From the NCBI GenBank assembly GCA_025093555.1, contig JAIWNF010000021.1:728320-792319 (forward strand): a stretch of DNA of 64,000 nt, in the 5' to 3' direction. The DNA comes from Circinella umbellata. Lineage: Eukaryota > Mucoromycota > Mucoromycetes > Mucorales > Lichtheimiaceae. The notes under the pieces are model-generated. The model was not told where the DNA came from, ran no database searches, and saw only the letters and a program-made list of their open reading frames with translations. This document shows, piece after piece, positions 48,690 to 58,269 of the stretch. Position 1 is the stretch's first letter; each line of letters begins with the position of its first letter. The position numbers were made by a program, and so were the translations under genes.

Positions 48690-49580
48690 ATTAAAAATAA
48701 ATACGTATGTGGAAAAAAAAATCATGATTAACTTCATGATATACAACGCTTCTGATAGTAAAACCTTTTGATCAACCAGTTGAGTAGAATTATCGAAATT
48801 TAGCATAGCTCTTATAGTGACTGGTGCTTGAACCCGAGACAAGGCAATATAAATAAGACTATAGGCAAATGAATGCTCTGGTAAGTAGAGGCCAACGGTG
48901 TTGAAAGTATGACTTTGTGCTTTGTTGATAGTCATAGAAATTGCCAACTAAACAGGAAATTGAGTTCTTTTTGAAGATCACAGGTGATTCCTGTTTTTGA
49001 GAAGAAACGAGTGTTATACGTGGCATCATATGAGTGTAATTGTGCGTGCTTATTGTTAAGTGCGTAGGAATTTCAGCTTCAAGAACATTTTTATCGCCAG
49101 GATCGAACAATGGATTATGTTCTATTACATACAGCGTCCACTTGTAGTATCCAAATTTCCGAGTGAACATAATGGGACAGTCAACTTTGAGCTTTTAAGA
49201 TTATGTGGTGAAAGGTCAGATGAATTTAACAAATTAATGAATTCACTTGGATATTAAATTTAATCCTCATTATCATCTACTGCAGCTGGACCTTTGAATT
49301 CGGATGCAGCACCAGGGAGTTCTTGATCAAGAATGAGACTGTTAAAAACCTCAATGTCTTTGTTTTTTGGAGTTAAAATTGCATGACGGGCAAGAAATTC
49401 ACGATTGACAAAAGTTGGGTAAGTGAAGGTTTCCAAATACAGCTGCGGCATGAGCATACGAGAAAGAATTCCCACACTGTTCTCTGCATTTGGGACTACC
49501 CATGCGTAAAAAACACTCTGCAAAATCACCAACCCTTCCGATATGTGCTTAAAGGGAACAGACATAAAAAAAAAATTCAA
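48690..49580 (-). pseudogene. PIF1-like helicase C-terminal relic (possible Helitron remnant)
   Basis: Read from 49580 downward, three blocks of a PIF1-type helicase appear in order but in broken frames. First comes FLARHAILTPKNKDIEVFNSLIL then VDDNED. Next is a stretch with two in-frame stops, YPSEFINLLNSSDLSPHNLK then LCSLGNLDTTSG, followed by the RITLVSSQK region. After a frameshift near 48950 comes LAISMTINKAQSHTFNTVGLYL and YIALSRV. The last block is helicase motifs V/VI. The N-terminal Walker motifs are absent. PIF1-like helicases of this kind are common in Helitrons and as free copies in fungal genomes; no Rep domain is visible, so the Helitron label is inference. Confidence 0.8.
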
Positions 49581-50148
49581 TCGGTCAGTAGGAAAGCGTA
49601 AAAGATGTCAGCGTCCAAAATCCAATTCTGCCCAATTTAAAGTTGGGCGACCAAAAATTTCGTCCAGCTCCCTATTTATAACAATTTTATTATTTCATGC
49701 AAAAAACAATCATAATTATATTATATTTGATGTAAGAAAAAAAATGTATAGCTTCTCTTCTATTTGCACCTTAAGTTTCATTTATTTAAGTTTATTTAAT
49801 GTGTGTAAATTTTGAACTTTACACATATAATTCATCATTTTTAATATAAATTACCATTATACATAAAGCAAATGATATTACTTCAAACAAATATCAAAAC
49901 CTAGTAAAAGTGGCATCACATATTTTGATTGTGAACTACATATAATAAAAGAGATAACAATAAAAGCATAGGTAACGAAGTTCTATATGAAAAAAAGAAA
50001 CAACATAATGACATAAAAAAAAGAGCATAAAGGAGAGTTTCATGAGACAAAAATTAAGCAGCATAATGAAAAAAAAACATACGTAAAAATAAAGATATTA
50101 GAATATATAATAAAAGAGTTTTGAAAGCTAATTTTCTTGCCTGCTGCT
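49581..50148. other. Repeat-region spacer
   Basis: AT-rich DNA between the PIF1 relic and the integrase-like relic. The first part (49600-49670) has slightly higher GC and may belong to an older element. No gene recognised. Confidence 0.4.
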
Positions 50149-50830
50149 TCACTCGGCATGTGTGTTGTTACACTCGCGAAATCGATGACAACTATTTGTG
50201 CATGGAAGATTATTCTTTTTGCACTTGCACTGATTGTTTTCGCATCCTGTTGTACATGTTGCGCGATATGGCGATTTGGACTTTCGTAGTGTTTCTTCTG
50301 CTGCCTTTTTCATAGTAATATAACTTCTTGTCGGGACAGATGCCAAAATATCCATAGTATCTAATTCTAGAAAGCTTAAACCACAAAAATCCAAAAGTTC
50401 ATTCCACCTACAAGTCATATATAGCACGCGTGCTTTGAACTGAAGGCGATATATAACATTTTGTGGACTGATAGGAACATCACAGCGATCAATAATCTCG
50501 TCTTCAGGTACATGCACGTTTCTTACCAAACATAGCATATAGAAAGGGTCATGTTTTCGGTGAGTCATCTCGTGTACTCGAACTCCAACTTGATCTCCTT
50601 GCTTGTATTAGTACTGGGGTTCGATACTTTTTCTCTTGGCTAAAGAAAAAGAAGAATGTTTGAAGTACGTACAATATACCATTTCAGTTTTTATTATATA
50701 GAATTGACCAGATATTACATAATATAGTAGAAACTTACATAGCTTTTATCCTTTTAGTACTTTTATTACAATGTTTTGTAACATTTTTGCGTACCCGCTT
50801 ATGCTGCTGCATGCGGTCATCTGATGCTTC
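50149..50830 (-). pseudogene. Integrase-like C-terminal relic with Cys-rich tail
   Basis: Reading downward from about 50830, the pieces ASDDRMQQHKRVRKNVTKH, then after an interruption and a stop codon (about 50608) QGDQVGVRVHEMTHRKHDPF, resemble the C-terminal part of retrotransposon or Ginger-type integrases (a GDxV...HxxDRxxxDP-like pattern). The open frame 50568-50149 ends in a Cys/His cluster, CENNQCKCKKNNLPCTNSCH. This tail is seen in integrase-derived proteins such as the KRBA2 group. No DDE core is visible in the window nearby. The assignment to an element family is tentative. Confidence 0.6.
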
Positions 50831-52370
50831 ATACATAATAAAGAGTTAGTAACCAAGCAAAAAAAAAGAAGCTAAACCATCACCTGCTTTCTTTTAAAGA
50901 AAATACACCTGTAAAATTTTCTGTAGTTTACATATTTATTGTGTTCCTTCAATGATTCAAGTCGCCATCGTTTTATATATGAAAATTCCTTTTTCCACAT
51001 TCACATTGTCTACTTTTTTTTTGCTTTGTTTATTAAGTTAGTTATCTTTTTCGTGTTTTGTTTTGAGAAATACCCTTATAAATGCGACAGTGAAGTTTGT
51101 ACGTGGTATATTTTGGAATGGTCATCGAAATTGCAAAGCTCGGAAAAAGAAAGGTTTATACTTGAAGTCATTTGGCCAGCCTCTTTCTGTTGTTGCAAAC
51201 GGACTTATTTATAACCAAGCAGCAGTGTTTTTATAGATATATATTACACCAACCTGTCATGCTTTTTATATGGCAGGAACAAACTAAATAGACATGCTAA
51301 ACCATTTAGTTTAGAAAATAAACGTTTTAAAACAAGCTTTGGATAAAAGATTTTTGGAGATTTTTCATAGATTTTATTTCAGTAGTAAATGAGGTATTTA
51401 CACTTGCAAATAATGTACCCACTTTCTTTTCTTTTCATGTTTACATTTAATACTGACAACTTATTTTTACATCAGATTAAAGTATGTACCAGACCTCAGA
51501 TCAAGAATATTTTAAAGAAATCTTGAACACTGGCTACTTTGTAGTGTATGCTGTTCCTTTCCCGCACTTTAAATGATAATGGTGAATACCATTATAGGAC
51601 ATATTCAATTATTTATAACAGTAATACGTATAGTCAACATTTGGGTCCCACATGAAGTGTTGGGTTTCCGTCATAGTGGAAAAGGTGGAAAGCTTGTAGA
51701 AACCTTTTTTGCTCAATTAATAATGTTTCTAAAATTATGAAATGAAAAGTCTTTATTAAAATAATAATAAGAAAGAGAGTGGATACTTATATTCAAAGTT
51801 GTGAAGAAAGATGTTTTAGAGTCTATTTCACTTCTAGTGAGTAGGTCTCATTACCATCTCTAAATCTAGGTTTGCCTACATAAAAATCCTATATACTGCT
51901 CTAGATAAATCAGGCAACTGATAAATTAAGCTTATATGCATTGACAGTCGATGTCGGGCTTTAACCTAAACTACTATATCAATGCAAAATAGGTGGGTTA
52001 AATTTATGGGTAGTAAACCTTCCTTACAGTATTTCGAGTTTAAGAATATAAAAATTGGGAAAAGGAATTCTACTTTTTTCATTCGGCAGATATAAAATTA
52101 TGGACTTCATTATAATTCTTGGCATTTAAGTGTTTCATCCCAAAAAGGTGTGTATCATGATATGAATTGCTTAGTGGGATGTTTAATTATTTTAACCTGA
52201 CAAAATGAAAATATATGATCCATGCTAATATGGTATCCTATATAAACTAATGAATCTATCATAGGAACAAATCAATATAGTCACATATGTAACATGAGTC
52301 TATCTTTGTTGTTGATATTAGTTATTTGCTAACTTTTTTTATAAAGTATGAGATAGAAAGAGTTATATAC
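50831..52370. other. Repeat-region spacer, 1.5 kb
   Basis: AT-rich, no clear gene. A short frame at about 51061-51214 (KYPYKCDSEVCTWYILEW to CCCKRTYL) is Cys-containing and may be a relic but is unsupported. The rest shows no recognisable element ends. Confidence 0.4.
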
Positions 52371-53160
52371 AGTCAGTATTCGTTAAACCAGTACTCAATA
52401 TATGCGAGGGTTTGTACCGGTTTAACGAATCGAAACGCAGCTGGTACCAATATGTAATATACTGAAAAAATAACTAAGCTGTACGGATAAGATAAAAAAA
52501 ATGATAGCTGATATAATGTATCTATGCTATTATGAGCTAATATTTTGGTGATAAAAATGATATTAGTATACAGTATTCATCGAATAGTAACAGTTAACCA
52601 GAGACAGGATTAATAATGAATGTACAACAAAGTGTGTTTAAAATATGGACCATGGTTAGCGGTTGAATAAATGAGTAAAAATGAATTGAATCAGCAACCT
52701 AATTACATACATTACTCAATGGTAATAAACAAGTATGTGACAAAGTTGAAAAGAAATACATACATATCCAGATAAGAAAGAAGAAAAAGCATCTGTATGA
52801 AGTTGGTGAAAAAGAGACACTGTTATCAATAAGGTGTTGAGAAGGTTTCTTTTGACGGCAAGAATGATTTGTGTATTTTCAGTTTCTATGGAAAAAAAGT
52901 AGCCAACTGAAAACAAAGCGAAGAACTGAGATGACGTTAAAGGAAGGCCGTGTCAATAATGTTATCAATGAAAACTGATATTATATTATATAAGAAAAAA
53001 TAATACTATTATAAACCCGGTAAATATTTAAGAAAGCTCACCGGATACCGGTTTAGCGAATCACCGGTATTTTACTAAGTGTATAAAAAATATTTAAGAG
53101 ATATTACCGGTTTAGCGAAATACCGGTTTAACGAGCACCGGTTTAGGGAATACTTACTGT
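52371..53160. mobile_element. Pogo-type MITE, about 0.79 kb
   Basis: Imperfect terminal inverted repeats: the left end starts CAGTCAGTATTCGTTAAACC and the right end, read inward, starts CAGTAAGTATTCCCTAAACC. Both are flanked by the dinucleotide TA, the target-site duplication of the Tc1/mariner/pogo superfamily. The motif ACCGGTTTARCGAA recurs several times near both ends (for example about 52419, 53048, 53104, 53119 and 53133). The interior has no transposase frame; the minus-strand frame 52716-52916 is unremarkable. It is therefore a non-autonomous element that would depend on a pogo transposase from elsewhere. Confidence 0.82.
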
Positions 53161-53652
53161 ACATAAGAGGTGGTTTAATGCTATATTGGTTATACAATGT
53201 AAAGGGTATTTGATTACATTTTATGAAATCCTAAATTATTTTTTTTTGGTTTTTGACTGTTTTAATTCATAGTAGGTAGCTTTTAAACTTTTATAATTAT
53301 GATAGGTCTTAAAGAATCCTTTTCGTATACCTTGATTGTAGCATATAGTCCATGAAATTTAGGAATGTTGCTTTCGCCATTCTTCTACAAATTTCTCCAT
53401 AAATTCCATATCAGTCATTGGGGACCGATCGAGGTTATAGTGATTATGCTCTGGTCTATTGGCACTAGTCGGATGTATAGCTAGGACAAAATGGTATAGC
53501 CAAATTAATTTATGTATGAATGTCTTGTCATGCATACTCTTAAAAATTTTGAAAAATAAAAACTGAATTTTATTTTATTATATAAAATAACTTCTTAAAA
53601 TATTTAAAAAGAGAAATTGAATTTTATTTTTAAATAAAATAACAAGAGCAAC
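53161..53652. other. Spacer with possible relic exon
   Basis: AT-rich DNA. On the minus strand a short protein-like stretch (about 53483-53359) reads AIHPTSANRPEHNHYNLDRS and on to MEKFVEEWRKQHS with a stop at 53359. It is preceded by a CCTAG acceptor-like site, so it may be the last exon of a lost gene. No family recognised. Confidence 0.4.
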
Positions 53653-54144
53653 ATGGTCACACTTACACAAAACAAACTTTCATTCAACAATGACAAAATT
53701 GTCATTGATATTAATAAGCTGCAAAGCTTATTAACAAAACATAGCATTGATGTTATCAGTTTCTGTAAAGAAGAAACTGTTCATGAAAAGTATGACGTTT
53801 AGTTTATGGAGAAGAAGAATAAACTGAACATAAAAAGAAAAGCAACAGAAAAACAAAAAGCAGCTTCAAAAGCAAGCCTGAAGTCTGCTAACACTAAACG
53901 TACAATGGAATCTGTATGTTGAACACTTAAGAGGGTCAGAGAAGAGAATGCTGCCCTCAAGACGAAGTGTCATATCTATGACACTTACTATAAGAAGGTT
54001 GATGAAGAGGACCTTAAAAATAAATTTTCTTAGGAAGAAAAAAATTCTTCTGAAAATCGAGATTCTGAGGAGAATTCAAATTCTCAGGAAAATGTAAATT
54101 CTGAAGATAAATCTCCTAAAAATAAAGATTCTCAGGAATCCTAA
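53653..54144 (+). pseudogene. Decayed 163-codon frame with three in-frame stops
   Basis: Starting at ATG 53653, one frame keeps protein-like composition for 489 nt to TAA 54142-54144. It is interrupted by TAG (53800), TGA (53920) and TAG (54031) but by no frameshift. The product would be Lys/Glu-rich, beginning MVTLTQNKLSFNNDKIVIDI, with a basic middle (KRKATEKQKAASKASL) and an acidic Ser/Asn/Glu tail (SSENRDSEENSNSQENVN). It ends 43 bp before the CACTG element. Family unknown. The pattern suggests loss of function by point mutation only. Confidence 0.55.
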
Positions 54145-54186
54145 TTTCGTCATATTTCTGATGCAATGTTAGAAAACACTTCCAAT

Positions 54187-54640
54187 CACTGCAAAAAAAA
54201 TGGTGTATTACAATTATGATATCCCATTGATACCCTATTGATATCCTGTTGATATTCCAGGTGTTGCAAGGATATCAAGTATTGATATCTCAGATATGCT
54301 TGGAATATCAATATTCTTTCTTTCCGCCTCTCAATATTCTTTCTTTCCGCCTCTCAATAGTCTTTTTTTCCACCTCTCAATAATCTGTCTTTCCCTCTAT
54401 CAACATATTTATATTCCAAATGTCAATTGTTTGTTATTCCGTATATCAATTGTTTGCTTTTCCATCTATCAACGTATTTATTTTTCAAATGTCAATATCT
54501 TTATATTTAAAATATCAGTTATTTATTTTTTCATATATCAATACATTCATATTACAAATATCAATTATTTGTTCTTTTAAATATCTGTAGGATATCAATA
54601 TTATATTTTTTGGTACTCAATAGAATATCACACTATTATC
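54187..54640. repeat. Left terminal and subterminal repeats of the CACTG element
   Basis: Terminal inverted repeat followed by GATATC-containing words. Then comes a series of imperfect copies of TTTCTTTCCGCCTCTCAATA and related TCAATWTTTKYTWTTCC units spaced about 20-35 bp apart, to about 54600. Confidence 0.75.
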
Positions 54641-56120
54641 TTCCAATAGGTTTGCTTATTTTTTATATTGTTTTTACAGATCCAAAAAAGGGAACACGTT
54701 ACAAAAATATTATTGGAAAAAAAAAACTTTTTATTTGACAATATAGTATGGAGGATTTCAAATAGAACATTTCTAAACTATTTATTATCTATCTTATTAT
54801 CTATCTTACTATCTATATATATACACATAAACGTGCACGATGCTCCTCACTGGGATTATACCTACCTGTCATAATATAACTTTTGGTAAACATATTGATT
54901 AATTATATAAGCAATAGATGTACTTGGTATGAAAACAAGGCTAAAAAAATTAATGAAACTAGTTAGTCAATAATGGCAAAGAAGAAATATGATATTGAAA
55001 GTACTTACTGATATAATCAATTATTGAAAACGATAAAAAAAGCTCTTGTACCAAAATATATACTATAGAATAAAATATTAACAAAAAATCCGTAAGATAT
55101 ATAGCTTATAAAAATAGTAGAAGCAATGTAAGAATGTGGGAACCCTCACATGGTTTTGAAAAAGATATTGAGAGTAGCAACATACCTTCAAAGTAAACCA
55201 CACGTAAGCATATTGTTATGTTACACACCTTTACGGAACGATACCGAGAGTAAGCCCAATGACGTGGCCCTAACAGCTAGCTGTTACGAATGCAGTCCAT
55301 TAGCTATGATGTTTGGTATATGAAAAAAATGTTTTCATATAAAGATTAAGCTCATAAAAGTCATAGTTGCTTACCTGAGCATAATAAACTAGAATATAGA
55401 TGACCAATAAATATAAAAGAGTATAAGATGTAAAAGAAAAGGAAAGGAGATGCTTACTTGACACTACGGAATAGTATAAAAAAGAGTATACATTTAGTTT
55501 TTGATAAAAAAAATACACTAGATTGAGCAAGTGTCAAAATGCAAAAAAATAAAATAATAATAGTACTTTCTTACCGCTCCACAATAAAGCCAAAGGGGTC
55601 ATACCAAGGCACCATATAATTATAGAACAAAATAGAAATAAGTCTTGTATTATGCCGTACTGGTTAAGTTCTTTATCCTAGACATGATATGTATAAATGT
55701 GTAAGAAAAATAAAAAGTAAATGAAGTAATGAGAAAGAAAAAGTGAAAGAAAAGAAAATAAGAGGGATTTTTTTTCAAATAGAAAAAAAAAAGAAGGAAA
55801 AGGCAATGTTTTTGATCAATTACCATTTTCAGATTTAAAGCAACAGCCGTCCAAATTTGTATTATTATTGATGTCTCAGGTATCAAAATAATGATACTTT
55901 TCAAGTATAACCCGTATAATACAAAAGTATAAATATAGGCAAGGAGACAACGATATATTTCGATAATAACCTTTCTCTTCCTTAACATCAATCCTTTTCT
56001 ATTTTTTTTTACCTTGGATCTAACGTATGTAGTAATTGATATATTTGTTTTAGTTGAGCAATATTTTTTTGTCATTATAATTATCAACACTGAATATTAA
56101 CAACTTACCTTTTTTTAAGG
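54641..56120. other. Element interior, left of its gene
   Basis: AT-rich DNA without a recognised gene. A slightly GC-richer stretch (55139-55310) contains TGTTACACACC and ACAGCTAGCTGTTA palindrome-like words. The minus-strand frame 56090-55650 is Lys/Ile/Phe-rich and looks fortuitous. Confidence 0.4.
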
Positions 56121-57031
56121 ATGGATAACAATAACACTAATAACACCGATTTTATCGAGGGCGATCCTATGCCATATTCCCGTTTAAACATACTTAGTGT
56201 AAGTAATTCAATATTTACCATATTCAATCAAGTAGTTCTTACTGTTTTTTTTCGCCCCTAATTCTGTTTAATATTTATAGCAATACATCCGTGATACATA
56301 TGATGAGATCGTCCACGTTGACAAGCTCCAGTACGACTTCTCGTTGCCTGCTTTACAAGGTACCAACAAGGTTATTCAGAGTAGGATGCGCCTCGCCCTG
56401 TTGGGATATAAAGAAGAGTTTGCGGATGTACCCGGTTTTGCACAGAGATTGCGAAAAATGTGCAAGGATCACTATTATAACAAACGGGCGCTTTCTTCCC
56501 GTGATCCTACCAAACAAGATACTATCAATCGCCGCAATCGCCGTAGGAATCGTAAAGAAAAAGTTAGTGTCATAATAATATAAATAATATTTATAGCCTT
56601 GAGATATTTTACAGTATCATTAATATGTTGATTAGAAACTTGCACGTCGGCGAAACATGTTGGATCGCCACAAAAGATCCTTGGAAGAGGAATTCCCAAC
56701 GGCTGGTATGGAAATGTTACTGAACCGAAAATACACGTCTGACGAAGAATCAGACGATGAAGATCCAACAACAAGCCCTATTTCGGTACTTCGTCCATCA
56801 TACAGATCTGATAATGTAAGTTACTATGTCGAAATTCTATTGTTAATTGTTTACTTGGAAAACAACATATTGACAAAATGTCGATAGGCGAATCGGTTTT
56901 TAGAAAGATTGGACGAGCTGCATTTTGTGAGTAGCCGTATAAGACGGCACCAAAGTACTAGAATTCCTCGCTCGGTGATGTTGGTGGAACGAGCAGTTCC
57001 AGAGGAGTTGCCGCGGTGGATGAAGAAATAA
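56121..57031 (+). CDS. Intact four-exon gene of unknown function carried by the CACTG element
   Basis: Exons 56121-56198, 56281-56562, 56636-56815 and 56888-57031, 684 nt, 227 residues; all introns GT-AG and in phase 0. The product starts MDNNNTNNTDFIEGDPMPYS. A helical segment with LQGTNKVIQSRMRLALLGY and FADVPGFAQRLRKMCKDHY follows. Then comes a very basic stretch (INRRNRRRNRKEKKLARRRN) that could be a nuclear localisation or DNA-binding region, then an acidic Ser/Asp run (TSDEESDDEDP). The C-terminal block is ISVLRPSYRSDNANRFLERL ending ELPRWMKK. I recognise no named domain. Its coding bases are visibly GC-richer than the surrounding element and it is unbroken, in contrast to the decayed genes on both sides, so it may still be used. 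It could be an accessory transposition factor or captured cargo. Confidence 0.7.
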
Positions 57032-58114
57032 TTAAAAAACGGAGGGTGGTCGGGTTTGAGCTTGGGTTTCTTTTAAAATAAAAAAAACTAATCGAAATTC
57101 GTTTAGTATTAAAAGTATAAATCTGAATATATGAATTTTTATATTGATGGATGAAACAAAAAACAATATTGATGTTATAGGGTTAAAAAAAAGGAATGAA
57201 AAAAAATAGTGAGTATATAAAAGAGATGGTGCATATAAAAAAAGAGCATATTAGATAGTGACCATACAAAAAAAGAGGGTATAGAAAAAGAAAGGAGCAT
57301 ATAAAAAAGGAGCATATAAAAAAAGGAGCATATAAAAAAAGAGAGATATAAAAAAAGGCATATAAAAAAAGTTCCGCTCCTCTCTCACAATTTTTTTTTC
57401 TAAGTAGCCACTTTATTTCAAAAGCTGTCTCTTTTTTGGGTCAATTAAAAACAACACACGGTTTTTTGAAAAATAATATTTTTTTATTTTTCTATTCCTT
57501 AATATCTTTTATTATACTTTTCCATTACTATAAATCACTGTGTTTCATTATTTGCACCAACACTCCCTTGAGTACCTAATAAATGCAGTTGTATTGATTG
57601 GAAGATTAAAACTCTGATTCTCGTTCTCGTTCTCATTTCCTTTCCTCTCCTCTTCATCCACTCTCTTGCTCTCCCTCCCTTCTATTATTGTTAAACAATT
57701 AGAAGAAAATGGCGATGACGATGGCGTGTGGAGTGTTAGTGATGTTACGCCAGAACAGATTTAAAGAGAGTTTGCAAAACGCGAATCCTTTATTTCTTTC
57801 ACTATTCGTATAAAAATATCAGTAAAATTATTTTCCACTCTTCATATAAAAAAGTAATATTGTATTATTCTCTTGAGTATATCGACTAAACATTATTTGT
57901 ACTTCACTTCGATTTACTACTTGTACATTCGTAAATTTAAACAAGAAAAAGTAATCTGCTAAAAAAGTATTAGTTTAATTTAGTCTTCCTATATGTAAAA
58001 AAAGCAAAAAAAAAAAAAAAAAGACTCCTTTTATCGTTTAGAGCTTAGATATTATTATTTTCAATGTAAAAAATATCACAGCTTCTATGCGTTTTGCCAA
58101 GGTGACCTAATAGT
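57032..58114. other. Element interior, right of its gene
   Basis: AT-rich. It includes the GGAGCATATAAAAAAA tandem repeats listed separately and a C/T-rich stretch (57610-57690). No gene seen. Confidence 0.45.
57220..57370. repeat. Tandem repeats of a 16-17-bp GGAGCATATAAAAAAA unit
   Basis: About eight imperfect head-to-tail copies of (GG)AGCATATAAAAAAA, some degraded to GAGATATAAAAAAA or GGCATATAAAAAAA, inside the CACTG element downstream of its gene. Confidence 0.85.
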
Positions 58115-58269
58115 TCACTATCAGGTTATTGATATCCTGTTGATACCCTTGTAATATATGAGATATCAAAAATTTATTGATACCCTATTGATATCCTATT
58201 GATATCTGAGATATAAATAACGATATCAGCCTGTTGAGACCCTTTTGATACACCACTTTTTTTGCAGTG
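58115..58269. repeat. Right terminal and subterminal repeats of the CACTG element
   Basis: Several TTGATATCCTRTTGATACC words followed by the inverted terminal repeat ending CCACTTTTTTTGCAGTG at 58269. Confidence 0.8.

Larger units (their letters stand above)
54187..58269. mobile_element. CACTG-ended DNA transposon-like element, about 4.1 kb
   Basis: The ends are inverted repeats: 54187 starts CACTGCAAAAAAAATGG and the complement of 58269 starts CACTGCAAAAAAAGTGG, with 22 of the first 24 bases identical. Inside both ends are repeated 10-12-bp words around TTGATATCCTATTGATACC (about 54225-54330 and 58120-58230), resembling subterminal transposase-binding repeats. CACT(A/G) termini and such repeats fit the CACTA/EnSpm superfamily, but no transposase is recognised inside, and no 2-3-bp target duplication is evident (AAT on the left, GTT on the right). 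The only gene is an intact four-exon one at 56121-57031. The right end abuts, and appears to cut, the pogo transposase gene. Confidence 0.68.

Noticed and set aside
48657..49170. Two separate short genes on the minus strand
   Set aside because: They are consecutive blocks of one PIF1 helicase separated by a frameshift, so they are listed together as a pseudogene.
50595..50625. tRNA B-box-like GGTTCGATAC
   Set aside because: No matching A-box, acceptor stem or anticodon arm nearby; the sequence belongs to the integrase-like relic.
53653..54144. Possible alternative genetic code or stop-codon reassignment
   Set aside because: Other genes in the window end normally at TAA, TAG and TGA (for example 6262 TAA, 19699 TAG, 9859 TGA), so reassignment is not supported.
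57220..57370. CRISPR-like array
   Set aside because: Repeats are head-to-tail without unique spacers and lie in a eukaryotic genome.
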